Source: JASLPR01 sp964496475 (GTDB lineage Bacteria > Chloroflexota > UBA11872 > VXNJ01). From it: a DNA stretch of 21,273 bases. Positions within the stretch are counted from its first letter, which is position 1, and the number at the start of each line of letters is the position of its first letter. The DNA lies in assembly GCA_964496475.1 (NCBI GenBank), contig CAZBZS010000039.1, forward strand, positions 1 to 21,273. Reading direction: 5' to 3'. The notes below the pieces were generated by a model. The model saw only the letters and a program-made list of their open reading frames with translations, made no database searches and was not told where the DNA came from. Below are positions 7,758-14,983 of the stretch, piece by piece. Made by a program: the position numbers and the translations under genes.

Positions 7758-8170
7758 TCAGGAACTTCTTGATGTGAGTTCGGTTTCTTCCCACGGTAGA
7801 TAGGCAAGGCGTAAATGTGTGCTCCCATAGGGTAATAATGTAATTGTCGATATCCGCTCACTCAGGTCTAGGGATTTATACGGCATGCTTGGTGTTTCCG
7901 GGTGCAGGTGGTCTCCTTCCAGCTGCCAGTTCTTTACTTTTCGGACTTGGACCTTCAGTCCGATTGGAGCATTACGTCTGTCCCAAGGATTTGCATTCTT
8001 GGATACTCTCCGTCGCACAGGACAAATGAGGATTCAGGGTTGTCCGTGTCTATCAACAGACCTACGTTCCAGCCGCTTCTACGTTTTGGGAGTAGCGGGT
8101 AGCTAAGGGGTACGGCGCCAATCCAACGGCGTACTAAGAATCTGCTACCTATTAATACGCTGTCTTCTGC
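7758..8170 (-). pseudogene. Relic of a glycoside hydrolase C-terminus, DUF1680/GH127-like, frameshifted
   Basis: The space between the permease genes holds no intact gene but two minus-strand frames that join into a recognisable C-terminus. The upstream frame (8170 down to about 8005) includes VRRWIGAV, then RSGWNVGLLIDTDNPESSF. The other frame (from about 8018 down to 7758) includes NPWDRRNAPIGLKV, VKNWQLEGD and TLLPYGSTHLRLAYLPW. DUF1680/GH127 beta-L-arabinofuranosidase-like proteins commonly show, in this order, an R-W-x-x-A-V strand, a PWNYGL-like strand with a PE-SF segment, an NPWDP--AP-L-V segment, a W-L segment and a final LVPYG-T-LRI-EFP. One frameshift near 8000-8018, and possibly an internal deletion, separates the parts. 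More than three quarters of such a protein is missing. The assignment is by memory of family motifs, not by a search. The fragment ends only 56 bp from the DppC reading frame. Confidence 0.6.
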
Positions 8171-8225
8171 TCAATACTTGGCCGCGCTCCCTTGTGGCAT
8201 TCCAACCACTTAAGTCTGAAGAGCT

Positions 8226-8321
8226 CTATACACGCCGTCGTAGGCGGGGATTGGCCAGTTCATCTAGGCCATGACTGGTGAGGAACAGGCCGATGAAAAG
8301 GAATACGATCACCACAATGGG
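8226..8321 (-). pseudogene. Detached 3' tail of the DppC permease gene, beyond an in-frame stop
   Basis: Directly after the TAA at 8322-8324 the same frame continues for 31 codons to a TAG at 8226-8228. It encodes a hydrophobic helix, PIVVIVFLFIGLFLTS, and then HGLDELANPRLRRRV. A final transmembrane helix followed by G-L-D-E-x-x-N-P-R is the standard C-terminus of DppC-type permeases, so this is the missing end of the upstream gene. One base change (for example TTA to TAA) explains the stop. Confidence 0.85.
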
Positions 8322-9122
8322 TTAAGCCCACCACCACCACATTCCAAGAATTACGGCTGAGTGCAACTGCGACCAGAAGATGGTCATACCCAGGGTATTT
8401 GTAGTCTGCGGACCCAGGCCGAGGACTTCAAGGCCGACAGCAAACAGGATCGCCGTGGAGACAGCCGCAACAAAGCTTGCCCCCAAGTATGGAAGCATGT
8501 TGGGCATGAGCTCTTTGAATATGATTTCCATGGAAGACATGCCATTAAAACGCGCTATTGGAACAAAGGCACGCTCGCGCATACTCAGTACTTGGGCGCC
8601 GATGGCGCGGGTCGTTCCTGGCCAGGCAAGCAGGGCGATGATGACTGCCATAGTCTCGACCGACATAAATTTAACCTGGCTGGCGATCGTAATCAGGATG
8701 AGCAGGGCAGGGATGGTTAGGGTGACGTCGGTAACGCCTCGTACTGATGCTCCAATCGGTCCCCGGAAAAACCCCTGTACAAAACCAAGTGTCGAGCCAA
8801 TGATTAGCGCCATTAGGCCGGCAACCACCCCCACCTTCACTGTTTGCGGAGTGCCAACGATGATTATTGCCATCATGTCGCGGCCAAAACTATCTGTGCC
8901 GAGTAGGTGTTTCGATGACGGAGCTAGTTCCCTGTCAAATGCGGTGGTGCGAGTGGCGTCCTGGTCGATCAGGAATGGTGCTATTAGGCCGAATAGGATT
9001 ACTATTGATACCATCGATAAACCGACGATCAGCGATGGATTTCGTCGGGCATATCCAGCCCACTCGCGTCGCCGGCTCCAGCGTTTTGGTCTGCTAGATT
9101 CTGCCGTGTTCACCAATGCCAC
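8322..9122 (-). CDS. ABC transporter permease, DppC/OppC type, cut short by an in-frame stop (266 aa)
   Basis: The second inner-membrane permease of the importer. Residues 1-27 form a basic cytoplasmic tail, followed by transmembrane helix 1 (about 32-52), the family motif LGTDSFGRDMM (74-84), further helices, and an EAA-like loop with IARFNGMSSMEIIFKELMPN. It ends in GMWWWWA followed by TAA, although family members normally continue with one more helix and a charged tail; that tail is present in frame downstream (8226-8321). The encoded product therefore lacks the last membrane helix, unless the stop is a sequence error or is read through. The start is a GTG two bases after the stop of the DppB-type gene, implying translational coupling. 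With its tail restored the protein would be 298 residues, the usual length. Confidence 0.9.
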   Translation of the reverse strand: MALVNTAESSRPKRWSRRREWAGYARRNPSLIVGLSMVSIVILFGLIAPFLIDQDATRTTAFDRELAPSSKHLLGTDSFGRDMMAIIIVGTPQTVKVGVVAGLMALIIGSTLGFVQGFFRGPIGASVRGVTDVTLTIPALLILITIASQVKFMSVETMAVIIALLAWPGTTRAIGAQVLSMRERAFVPIARFNGMSSMEIIFKELMPNMLPYLGASFVAAVSTAILFAVGLEVLGLGPQTTNTLGMTIFWSQLHSAVILGMWWWWA

Positions 9123-9124
9123 TA

Positions 9125-10123
9125 TTACCGGCCATATGTGATTCTCCGGTCAACCAGAGGGTAAATAAAGTCAAGGATTAGCATTGCCAGGGCCACCGAT
9201 AGAATTAGTACAAATACGATTCCTTGTATCATGAAGTAATCCATAGACCGGATTGACTGCCAGAGAATCCAGCCCATTCCCGGGTAGTCGAATATGACTT
9301 CGACCAGAACCGATCCGGCGATGATGCTGCCGAAAGTGAGGGCCAGTCCAGTCACCTGCGGCAACATGGCATTGCGCATGGCGTAGCGGAAAAAGATGCG
9401 GTGTGGTGAGAGTCCCTTTGCTTCTGCCATGACCATGTAGTCCTCGCCCATGTTGGTAATCATCATCCCTCGCATTCCCAGCATCCAGAACCCGGTTACC
9501 GACAGGATGATAGACATGGCAGGGAGTATGGCATGCCACAAGACGTCGAGAGCGAATGCCGGGCTAAGCTCGATAGTGGATCCGATGCTATATGCGCCGC
9601 CCATTGGGAATATCTTGAGGTAAAAGGCCAAGACGAACATCATGATTATTCCGAGAAGATAATACGGAATTGCGGCGAACGGCATCAGCATTGGCATCAG
9701 CCACCTGACCTTCTTAGAAGACCCGGGCCAGCCAACCAGAGCGCCCAGAACATTGCCAACAACAAACGAAATGATCGTTGACATTATTAGGAGTCCGAGG
9801 CTCCAGGGTACTCGCATCATGATCTGGCGGCCTACATCTGACGGGAAATAAGATATGGAAGGCCCAAAATCGAACCGGGAGACATTCGATAAATAAGTAA
9901 AGTACTGCTCGATCATGGGCCGATCCAGCCCCAGGCGTTTACGGTAAGCAGCCACGACTTCGGCCATGTTTGTGCTGCGAATCCCCAGTGCCTCCAGCTG
10001 GGCAAACTGAGCTTGAATGGGGTCGCCCTTGGCCAGTCGGGGAATAACAAAATTGATCGATGCTGCTGCCCAGACTATGAGGACAAACATGCCAAGGCGC
10101 CTGAGGACGTATCCCAGTGACAT
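9125..10123 (-). CDS. ABC transporter permease, DppB/OppB type (332 aa)
   Basis: First gene of the leftward importer operon. The N-terminal helix (residues 10-28) leads into FVIPRLAKGDPIQAQ, then the periplasmic GLDRPMIEQYFTYL, FDFGPSISYFPSDV, and the core helices. The EAA loop reads MAEAKGLSPHRIFFRYAMRN (232-251). The C-terminus has VEVIFDYPGMGWIL and LVDRRITYGR. It is complete, and about 17 residues longer than the second DppB copy in the segment after the first helix. DppC starts two bases after its stop. It is divergent from the solute-binding protein at 10303, with a promoter candidate between them. The family imports peptides, nickel or oligosaccharides; the sugar neighbours favour a carbohydrate cargo, but that is inference. 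Confidence 0.95.
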   Translation of the reverse strand: MSLGYVLRRLGMFVLIVWAAASINFVIPRLAKGDPIQAQFAQLEALGIRSTNMAEVVAAYRKRLGLDRPMIEQYFTYLSNVSRFDFGPSISYFPSDVGRQIMMRVPWSLGLLIMSTIISFVVGNVLGALVGWPGSSKKVRWLMPMLMPFAAIPYYLLGIIMMFVLAFYLKIFPMGGAYSIGSTIELSPAFALDVLWHAILPAMSIILSVTGFWMLGMRGMMITNMGEDYMVMAEAKGLSPHRIFFRYAMRNAMLPQVTGLALTFGSIIAGSVLVEVIFDYPGMGWILWQSIRSMDYFMIQGIVFVLILSVALAMLILDFIYPLVDRRITYGR

Positions 10124-10145
10124 CTGATTACCCGCTTATTCCCTA

Positions 10146-10173
10146 CTTATAAGTCCAGACCCACTATTCTCAA
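10146..10173 (-). promoter_or_regulatory. Candidate promoter for the permease operon
   Basis: Read on the minus strand there is TTGAGA (10168-10173), a 16-base spacer, and TATAAG (10146-10151), each one mismatch from the sigma-70-type consensus. The -10 box is about 22 bases from the start codon at 10123, which would give a short leader. A perfect TATAAT is also present on the minus strand (10184-10189) but without a good -35 box. Rightward, TTGCCT with TAGAGT 17 bases later (around 10213-10241) is a poorer candidate for the binding-protein gene. Confidence 0.4.
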
Positions 10174-10302
10174 CTGAGCCCGAATTATAGCCTTTGCCGA
10201 GTAGCAAAGTCTTGCCTGTGGGGAAGCGTCGGGTTAGAGTGACCGGACCCTATCCGCGGGGGAGCCCGGGTAGGTTGTTGAGCGAAGGGAGGTCTCAGCG
10301 TA

Positions 10303-12255
10303 GTGAATACAACAGGTTTTAGCAGGCGGAAGTGGTTAAAGGTCTTTGGAGTTGGTTCAGTAGCGGCCGGGGGGTCGGCACTTCTAGCTGCCTGTGGAGA
10401 TCCGGAGGTCATCACTGAGAAAGTTGTGGTGAAAGAGGAGGTCATCAGGGAAGTAGAGGTCGTCAAGGAAGTCCCGGTAGAGATCATCAAAGAGGTTGTC
10501 GTAGAGGTTGAGAAGGCCGCCGCTCCTGCAGCAGCAGGAGGTGCTACGCCGGCACGAACCCATGTTCCGCGAAATCGGACCCTGATAGCCGAGAACATCT
10601 CCAATCGTAACGCGAACCCGGAGGTCTTCAATCCTTACAGCAACAGCATGCTGATGCATACGGGTTCACAGCAACTCATGATTGAAGCACCTACGTACGT
10701 CAACCTGGAGACCGGTAAAATTGAGGGTTGGCAGGTTGAAGATTGGCGATATAACGACGATTACACCCAGATGGAGATGAAGGTTCGTGAGGGCGTCGAA
10801 TGGTCTGATGGAACGCCATTCACGTCTAAAGACATTGCCTTCACACTCAACATGCTTCGAGAAGCAAGCGCTGACGTACGAAGAGCGGGTGAAGCGGCCG
10901 AGTGGTACAAGAATATAACGACAGATGGTGACCACAAGGTAACCATTGAGATGAACAAGCCGAACCCTCGTCTGTTGCCGCTGCTGTTCGCCTCGCTTTA
11001 CTGGTGCACCTACTTCGTTCCGGAGCACATCTGGAAGGACGTAGATCCTGCAACGTTTACGAACTACGACCCAGATAAGGGATGGCCCGTTTTCACCGGT
11101 CCGTATACATTGACCTCTACTACCGAGTTAGAGACTGTGTGGGACCGCAATGACAACTGGTGGGGTGCCAAAGCCAAGCCACCAATTGGGGGAAACGACC
11201 GCAAGACTCCCCTGTCTCTGCCAGATCCTGAAAGAGTGATCTTTGTTGGCATCGGGACCGAAGAGAAGCGGGCAGCCATGGCTATATCGGGGGGGATGGA
11301 TACGTTCTGGCACCTCCCTCGGGGCCTTTACGAGAAGATCAACGAGGAAAACCCAAATATTAAGGCGTTCTTTACTGAACTGCCATATGCCTACTTTGAC
11401 CCGGCACCAAGGCACCTGGCCTTCAATCTAAAGGCGGCGCCGTTCGATAACCGGGACGTTCGCTGGGCCATTTCCTACGCGGTCGATCGGGAAAAGATCG
11501 TGGAGTTTGCTTACGAGGGCATTACTACTCCGACAGATGTTTTCTTCCCGTTGACGCCTGCTATGAACTCGTTTCGCACGGGCGCCGGTGACCTTCTCGA
11601 GAAGTACCCGGCAGGTGATTTCAACCTCGATAAGAGTGCTGAACACATGGCCGCTGCGGGTTACGAGATGGGCGATGATGACCTCTGGGTTGATGGCAGC
11701 GGCAATAACGTCGTGATGCAGATCCACGTACGTGGCGGTGAGGCTGACCAGGAGCGAGTTGCTCCTATTCTGGCCGATCAGCTTCGGGTTGCTGGTTTTG
11801 ATGCGACCTTTAAGATCACCGAGGCCGGTGCCTTTTTCGACGGTATAGCCCGCGGGGATATTTTGACCAATATGCAGCTGGTTGGCGGCGACACCGTCAA
11901 CGTGTCCGATCCGTGGGGCACTTGGCGACTTCTACACAGCAGGCATTCGGCGCCAATTGGTGAGGTTGCTAGCGGACAGCGTTCACGGTTCGAGAATGCT
12001 GAGTTCGATGCAATCGTAGATCAGATGTCCGGCATGCTTATGGATGATCCAGAGTACGCGAACTTGTTCCGCGATTCCTGGGAGATCATTCTTCGGGAAA
12101 TGCCGATAGTGTCCTTAGTCCAGACTGCGTTGTTGACTCCTAACAACTATGAGTACTGGTCGAACTGGTCTGATAACGAGAACAATTATCAGGCACCATC
12201 ACAATGGTGGGGATGCTTCCTCCATTCCGTTTTGGGAATAAAGGCTGCTACGTAG
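10303..12255 (+). CDS. ABC transporter solute-binding lipoprotein, family 5 (650 aa)
   Basis: The extracytoplasmic substrate-binding subunit (SBP_bac_5 type) of the importer. The signal sequence has a twin-arginine-like SRRKWLKVFG (7-16), a hydrophobic stretch, and a lipobox LLAAC with lipid-anchored Cys31. Residues 36-71 are a Val/Glu/Lys-rich spacer (KEVPVEIIKEVVVEVEK), seen mainly in Chloroflexota lipoproteins, then an Ala/Gly-rich linker. The binding domain follows with typical motifs: VREGVEWSDGTPFTSKDIAF, AFNLKAAPFDNRDVRWAISY and AVDREKIV. The length is normal for the family plus the spacer. The start is a GTG at 10303, with GGGAGG about ten bases upstream. It diverges from the permease operon and is followed by a strong hairpin, as expected for a subunit made in excess. 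Cargo cannot be read from sequence; family members bind peptides, nickel or oligosaccharides. Confidence 0.95.
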   Translation: MNTTGFSRRKWLKVFGVGSVAAGGSALLAACGDPEVITEKVVVKEEVIREVEVVKEVPVEIIKEVVVEVEKAAAPAAAGGATPARTHVPRNRTLIAENISNRNANPEVFNPYSNSMLMHTGSQQLMIEAPTYVNLETGKIEGWQVEDWRYNDDYTQMEMKVREGVEWSDGTPFTSKDIAFTLNMLREASADVRRAGEAAEWYKNITTDGDHKVTIEMNKPNPRLLPLLFASLYWCTYFVPEHIWKDVDPATFTNYDPDKGWPVFTGPYTLTSTTELETVWDRNDNWWGAKAKPPIGGNDRKTPLSLPDPERVIFVGIGTEEKRAAMAISGGMDTFWHLPRGLYEKINEENPNIKAFFTELPYAYFDPAPRHLAFNLKAAPFDNRDVRWAISYAVDREKIVEFAYEGITTPTDVFFPLTPAMNSFRTGAGDLLEKYPAGDFNLDKSAEHMAAAGYEMGDDDLWVDGSGNNVVMQIHVRGGEADQERVAPILADQLRVAGFDATFKITEAGAFFDGIARGDILTNMQLVGGDTVNVSDPWGTWRLLHSRHSAPIGEVASGQRSRFENAEFDAIVDQMSGMLMDDPEYANLFRDSWEIILREMPIVSLVQTALLTPNNYEYWSNWSDNENNYQAPSQWWGCFLHSVLGIKAAT

Positions 12256-12266
12256 TTAAGTAGTCT

Positions 12267-12304
12267 CTGCCGGGAGATTTCGATTCGTCGGAATCTCCCG
12301 GCGG
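12267..12304 (+). terminator. Strong hairpin after the solute-binding protein gene
   Basis: GCCGGGAGATT (12269-12279) pairs perfectly over 11 bp with AATCTCCCGGC (12292-12302), enclosing 12 bases, and can extend outward by a further G-U and C-G pair. It begins 13 bases after the stop codon. There is no T-run behind it, so it may be a partial terminator or an RNA-stabilising stem that raises binding-protein output over that of the downstream genes. Confidence 0.6.
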
Positions 12305-12401
12305 TCTGCTTGGGTGGCTGGTGCTCGATTGGTCCGGGTGGAATTGTCAAATTTCGGTCGGTAAGAAGGGCATTGGTCGCTGGGCTTTAAGGGAGGGATT
12401 T

Positions 12402-12701
12402 GTGCAAAATCATCATCTCGACGGTAATCTTCGCCCTGTGGGTAGGCGGGCTCTTCTAGCGGCTGTTGCTTTAGCAGCTGTTGCTGCCGGATGTGGGGCC
12501 TCTCCAGAGGCTTCACCAAATGCGGGGCCTGATGGTGGTGCAACACCGGAGCCAACAGTTGGCTTTCTGGATGATCCTGAGCTTAGCGCTGATAAGCAGC
12601 ATGACATGTTTTTTGAAAAAGGTGGGAAAAACCAGGGCTATCCGACTCCGGCCTATGGGCGTGGCGATGGGCGACCGGAGGACGCTGATGATGATTGGTA
12701 G
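12402..12701 (+). CDS. Small lipoprotein of unknown function (99 aa)
   Basis: I do not recognise a family. The GTG start at 12402 has GGGAGGG (12391-12397) just upstream; the frame is open further back, but only this start gives a signal peptide right behind it. Residues 12-31 form a classic lipoprotein signal: charged RPVGRR, hydrophobic ALLAAVALAAVAAG, then Cys32. The mature part is about 68 residues: a Pro/Ala/Gly-rich linker (SPEASPNAGPDGGATPEPT), a short polar region with DKQHDMFFEKGGKNQGYP, and a very acidic end (GRPEDADDDW). It sits between the solute-binding protein and the ATPases on the same strand, so it is probably a surface accessory of this importer. Without a domain match the role is unknown. 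Confidence 0.75.
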   Translation: MQNHHLDGNLRPVGRRALLAAVALAAVAAGCGASPEASPNAGPDGGATPEPTVGFLDDPELSADKQHDMFFEKGGKNQGYPTPAYGRGDGRPEDADDDW

Positions 12702-12829
12702 CGTTTGAACCAGCAGACGGTAGTCCCTGGCTGGCTAAGGCTAGAGGATCCACAAAGAATGTGTGCTTACAAGGGAAAGAAGTTTCTTGGGTTATAGATG
12801 TGCTCTAGGGATGTCCTGGATTTAGTGTC

Positions 12830-13804
12830 ATGAGTAATGCTGCTGTTCTTACGGTTAACGACCTCAGAGTGTATTACGATACTGACGCAGGTACGGTGAA
12901 GGCAGTGGACGGGGTCAGTTTCGATCTGCAACCCGGTGAGCGCCTGGGCCTGGTGGGCGAATCAGGCTCCGGCAAGAGCACGCTGGCGCTGGCGCTGATG
13001 CGCCTCCACAAGCCGCCGGCCCGCATTGCCGGGGGTGAAGTTCTGCTGAAGGGTACCGGCGACGTGCTAAAGCTTGAGGATGGGCATCTGCGGCAGATGC
13101 GCCTGGACCGAATCGCGCTAATTCCGCAGGGTGCGATGAATTCGCTGAACCCGGTGATGCGCATACGGGACCAACTCGCGGACGGCATCAGGACTCACAT
13201 GCCGAATCTGTCTCGGGACGAATTGAGAAATCGTATTCAGTTCCAACTTAAGCGGGTGGGGCTTCTTAATGAGGTGGGCGGGAAATTTCCGCACGAACTG
13301 AGCGGCGGGATGAAACAGCGGGTTGCTATCGCGATCGGCACGTCGCTCAATCCCTCCGTGATCATCGCCGACGAACCCACCAGCGCACTCGACGTGGTGG
13401 TGCAGAGGCAGGTGATGGAGACGCTTCGGTCCGTGCAAGAGGAGATAGGTGCTGCAGTTCTTATCGTCGGCCATGACATGGGTCTCATGGCGCAGTTCAC
13501 CGATCGCATGGGGGTGATGTACGCCGGGAAACTCGCGGAACTGGCCCCCGTCAAGGATCTCTTCGCCAACCCCCAGCACCCCTATACAAAGTTGCTGATC
13601 GAGAGCGTGCCGACCATCAAGGCGAAGCGATCCCTCGTTGGTATTCCCGGCGCGCCGCCCGCGCTGATCAACGTTCCCCCGGGCTGTCCGTTTCACCCGC
13701 GTTGCCCCAGCGTTTTCGAGCCGTGTGACCGGGACGTACCGGCGACCATCTCCCACGGTGGACGCTGGGTAGCGTGTCACCTGTACGAGCACGAGACAGC
13801 GTGA
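12830..13804 (+). CDS. ABC transporter ATP-binding protein, DppD/OppD type (324 aa)
   Basis: One of two cytoplasmic ATPases that energise the importer. Walker A GESGSGKST is at residues 43-51, the Q-loop Gln is 100, the ABC signature LSGGM at 157-161, Walker B VIIADE at 177-182, and the switch His is 215. The C-terminal oligopeptide-type extension begins near NPQHPYTKLL (248-257) and holds four cysteines (286, 292, 299, 316) in the CPFHPRCP pattern; in a characterised DppD such cysteines bind a 4Fe-4S cluster. The ATG at 12830 has no obvious Shine-Dalgarno. Its stop overlaps the start of the next gene (GTGA). It is 128 bp after the small lipoprotein and continues the rightward half of the transport locus. 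Confidence 0.95.
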   Translation: MSNAAVLTVNDLRVYYDTDAGTVKAVDGVSFDLQPGERLGLVGESGSGKSTLALALMRLHKPPARIAGGEVLLKGTGDVLKLEDGHLRQMRLDRIALIPQGAMNSLNPVMRIRDQLADGIRTHMPNLSRDELRNRIQFQLKRVGLLNEVGGKFPHELSGGMKQRVAIAIGTSLNPSVIIADEPTSALDVVVQRQVMETLRSVQEEIGAAVLIVGHDMGLMAQFTDRMGVMYAGKLAELAPVKDLFANPQHPYTKLLIESVPTIKAKRSLVGIPGAPPALINVPPGCPFHPRCPSVFEPCDRDVPATISHGGRWVACHLYEHETA

Positions 13805-14853
13805 CTCTGTTCCTGGAAACCGTCAATCTGACCAAGATCTTTTCGGCTGGCGTCATTCGCCGTCGGAAGACAGTGGCGGTTGAGAATGTGACAATGTCTA
13901 TCAATGAGGACTCGCCAACCATCTTGGCAGTTGCCGGCGAGAGCGGCAGCGGCAAGACCACGCTGGCCCGACTCCTGCTGGGGGTCATCGCACCCACATC
14001 CGGCCAAGTGATCTACCGCGGCCAATCGGTGGAAGAACTGTCCCGCAAGCAGCGGAGGGAATACCTGCGCGAGATCCAGCCTATCTTCCAGGACCCTTTC
14101 GAGTCCTTTAACCCGTTTTACAAGGTTGATCACGTGCTCACCACCCCGGTCGCGAAATTTAGCCTCGCTGACTCCAAAACGGAGGCCGACCGGCTAATTG
14201 AGCAGGCCCTGGATATGGTCGGACTGCAGCCATCGGAGACCCTGGGGCGTTTTCCGCACCAGCTGAGCGGTGGGCAACGCCAGCGCGTAATGGTCGCCAG
14301 GGCCATGCTGCTGAGGTCCCGCCTTATCGTTGCCGACGAACCGGTCTCCATGGTCGATGCCTCGCTGCGGGCGACCATCTTGGAGGGCATCCGGCTGATG
14401 AAGCGCGACCTCGGGATATCGGTGCTTTACATCACTCACGACCTGACAACGGCCTACCAGATAGCAGATAACATCCTCATCATGTACAAGGGCTCGGTGG
14501 TGGAGGCAGGGTCGGTCGAACAGGTAATCCGTGATCCCAAACATCCCTACACCCAGCTCCTGGTCTCATCGATTCCGCAGCCCGATCCCGAAATTGCCTG
14601 GGGTGCGGATGGCGAGATCGCCGGTGACCCGGAGGCGCTCGATGTCGCCGCCACCGGCTGCAAGTTCGTCGATCGCTGCCCACTCGCCTTCGACCGATGT
14701 CAGAGCGACCATCCGCCGCTCTACCGTGAACATCTGTCCCGGGCGGCGGCGTGCTACCTGTATGCTGATTCTCCGGTTCTTGACCAAGACACGCTGAACG
14801 AAGTTTTCGTGCTTGATGGCGCGCCCGAACCCGAAGGCGATCCGGCGCGCTGA
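13801..14853 (+). CDS. ABC transporter ATP-binding protein, DppF/OppF type (350 aa)
   Basis: The partner ATPase of the importer. Walker A GESGSGKTT is at residues 46-54, the signature LSGGQRQR at 155-162, Walker B LIVADE at 175-180, and the switch His is 213. Four cysteines (287, 293, 300, 318) in the C-terminal extension repeat the pattern of its neighbour. I chose the GTG at 13801, which overlaps the upstream stop as GTGA, over an in-frame GTG at 13774, because homology begins at once (FLETVNLTKIF) and such overlaps are usual in dppDF pairs. The C-terminal 25 residues beyond the cysteine region (from about ADSPVLDQD) are acidic and longer than in many relatives. Together with the DppD-type gene this completes the nucleotide-binding half of the transporter. 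Confidence 0.93.
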   Translation: MTLFLETVNLTKIFSAGVIRRRKTVAVENVTMSINEDSPTILAVAGESGSGKTTLARLLLGVIAPTSGQVIYRGQSVEELSRKQRREYLREIQPIFQDPFESFNPFYKVDHVLTTPVAKFSLADSKTEADRLIEQALDMVGLQPSETLGRFPHQLSGGQRQRVMVARAMLLRSRLIVADEPVSMVDASLRATILEGIRLMKRDLGISVLYITHDLTTAYQIADNILIMYKGSVVEAGSVEQVIRDPKHPYTQLLVSSIPQPDPEIAWGADGEIAGDPEALDVAATGCKFVDRCPLAFDRCQSDHPPLYREHLSRAAACYLYADSPVLDQDTLNEVFVLDGAPEPEGDPAR

Positions 14854-14983
14854 GAGCAGGCTGAGGTCCGACCAAAAGTATTCGTCATCCGCGAGCAAAC
14901 CGGGCCCGGCGCGAGCAAGAGGCAGTGGCGGTGCCAGTTCCGTGCTCGAAGGTACGGGGACTAGACAGAAATTAGGTTGACCG

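Noticed and set aside
7844..8106. Small plus-strand open frames in the permease gap
   Set aside because: They lack ribosome binding sites and family features and lie opposite the minus-strand glycosidase relic.
10400..10520. Repetitive GAGGT/AAGGA DNA that might be a tandem repeat or CRISPR-like array
   Set aside because: It is the coding sequence of the Val/Glu/Lys spacer of the lipoprotein; there are no equal-length repeats with spacers.
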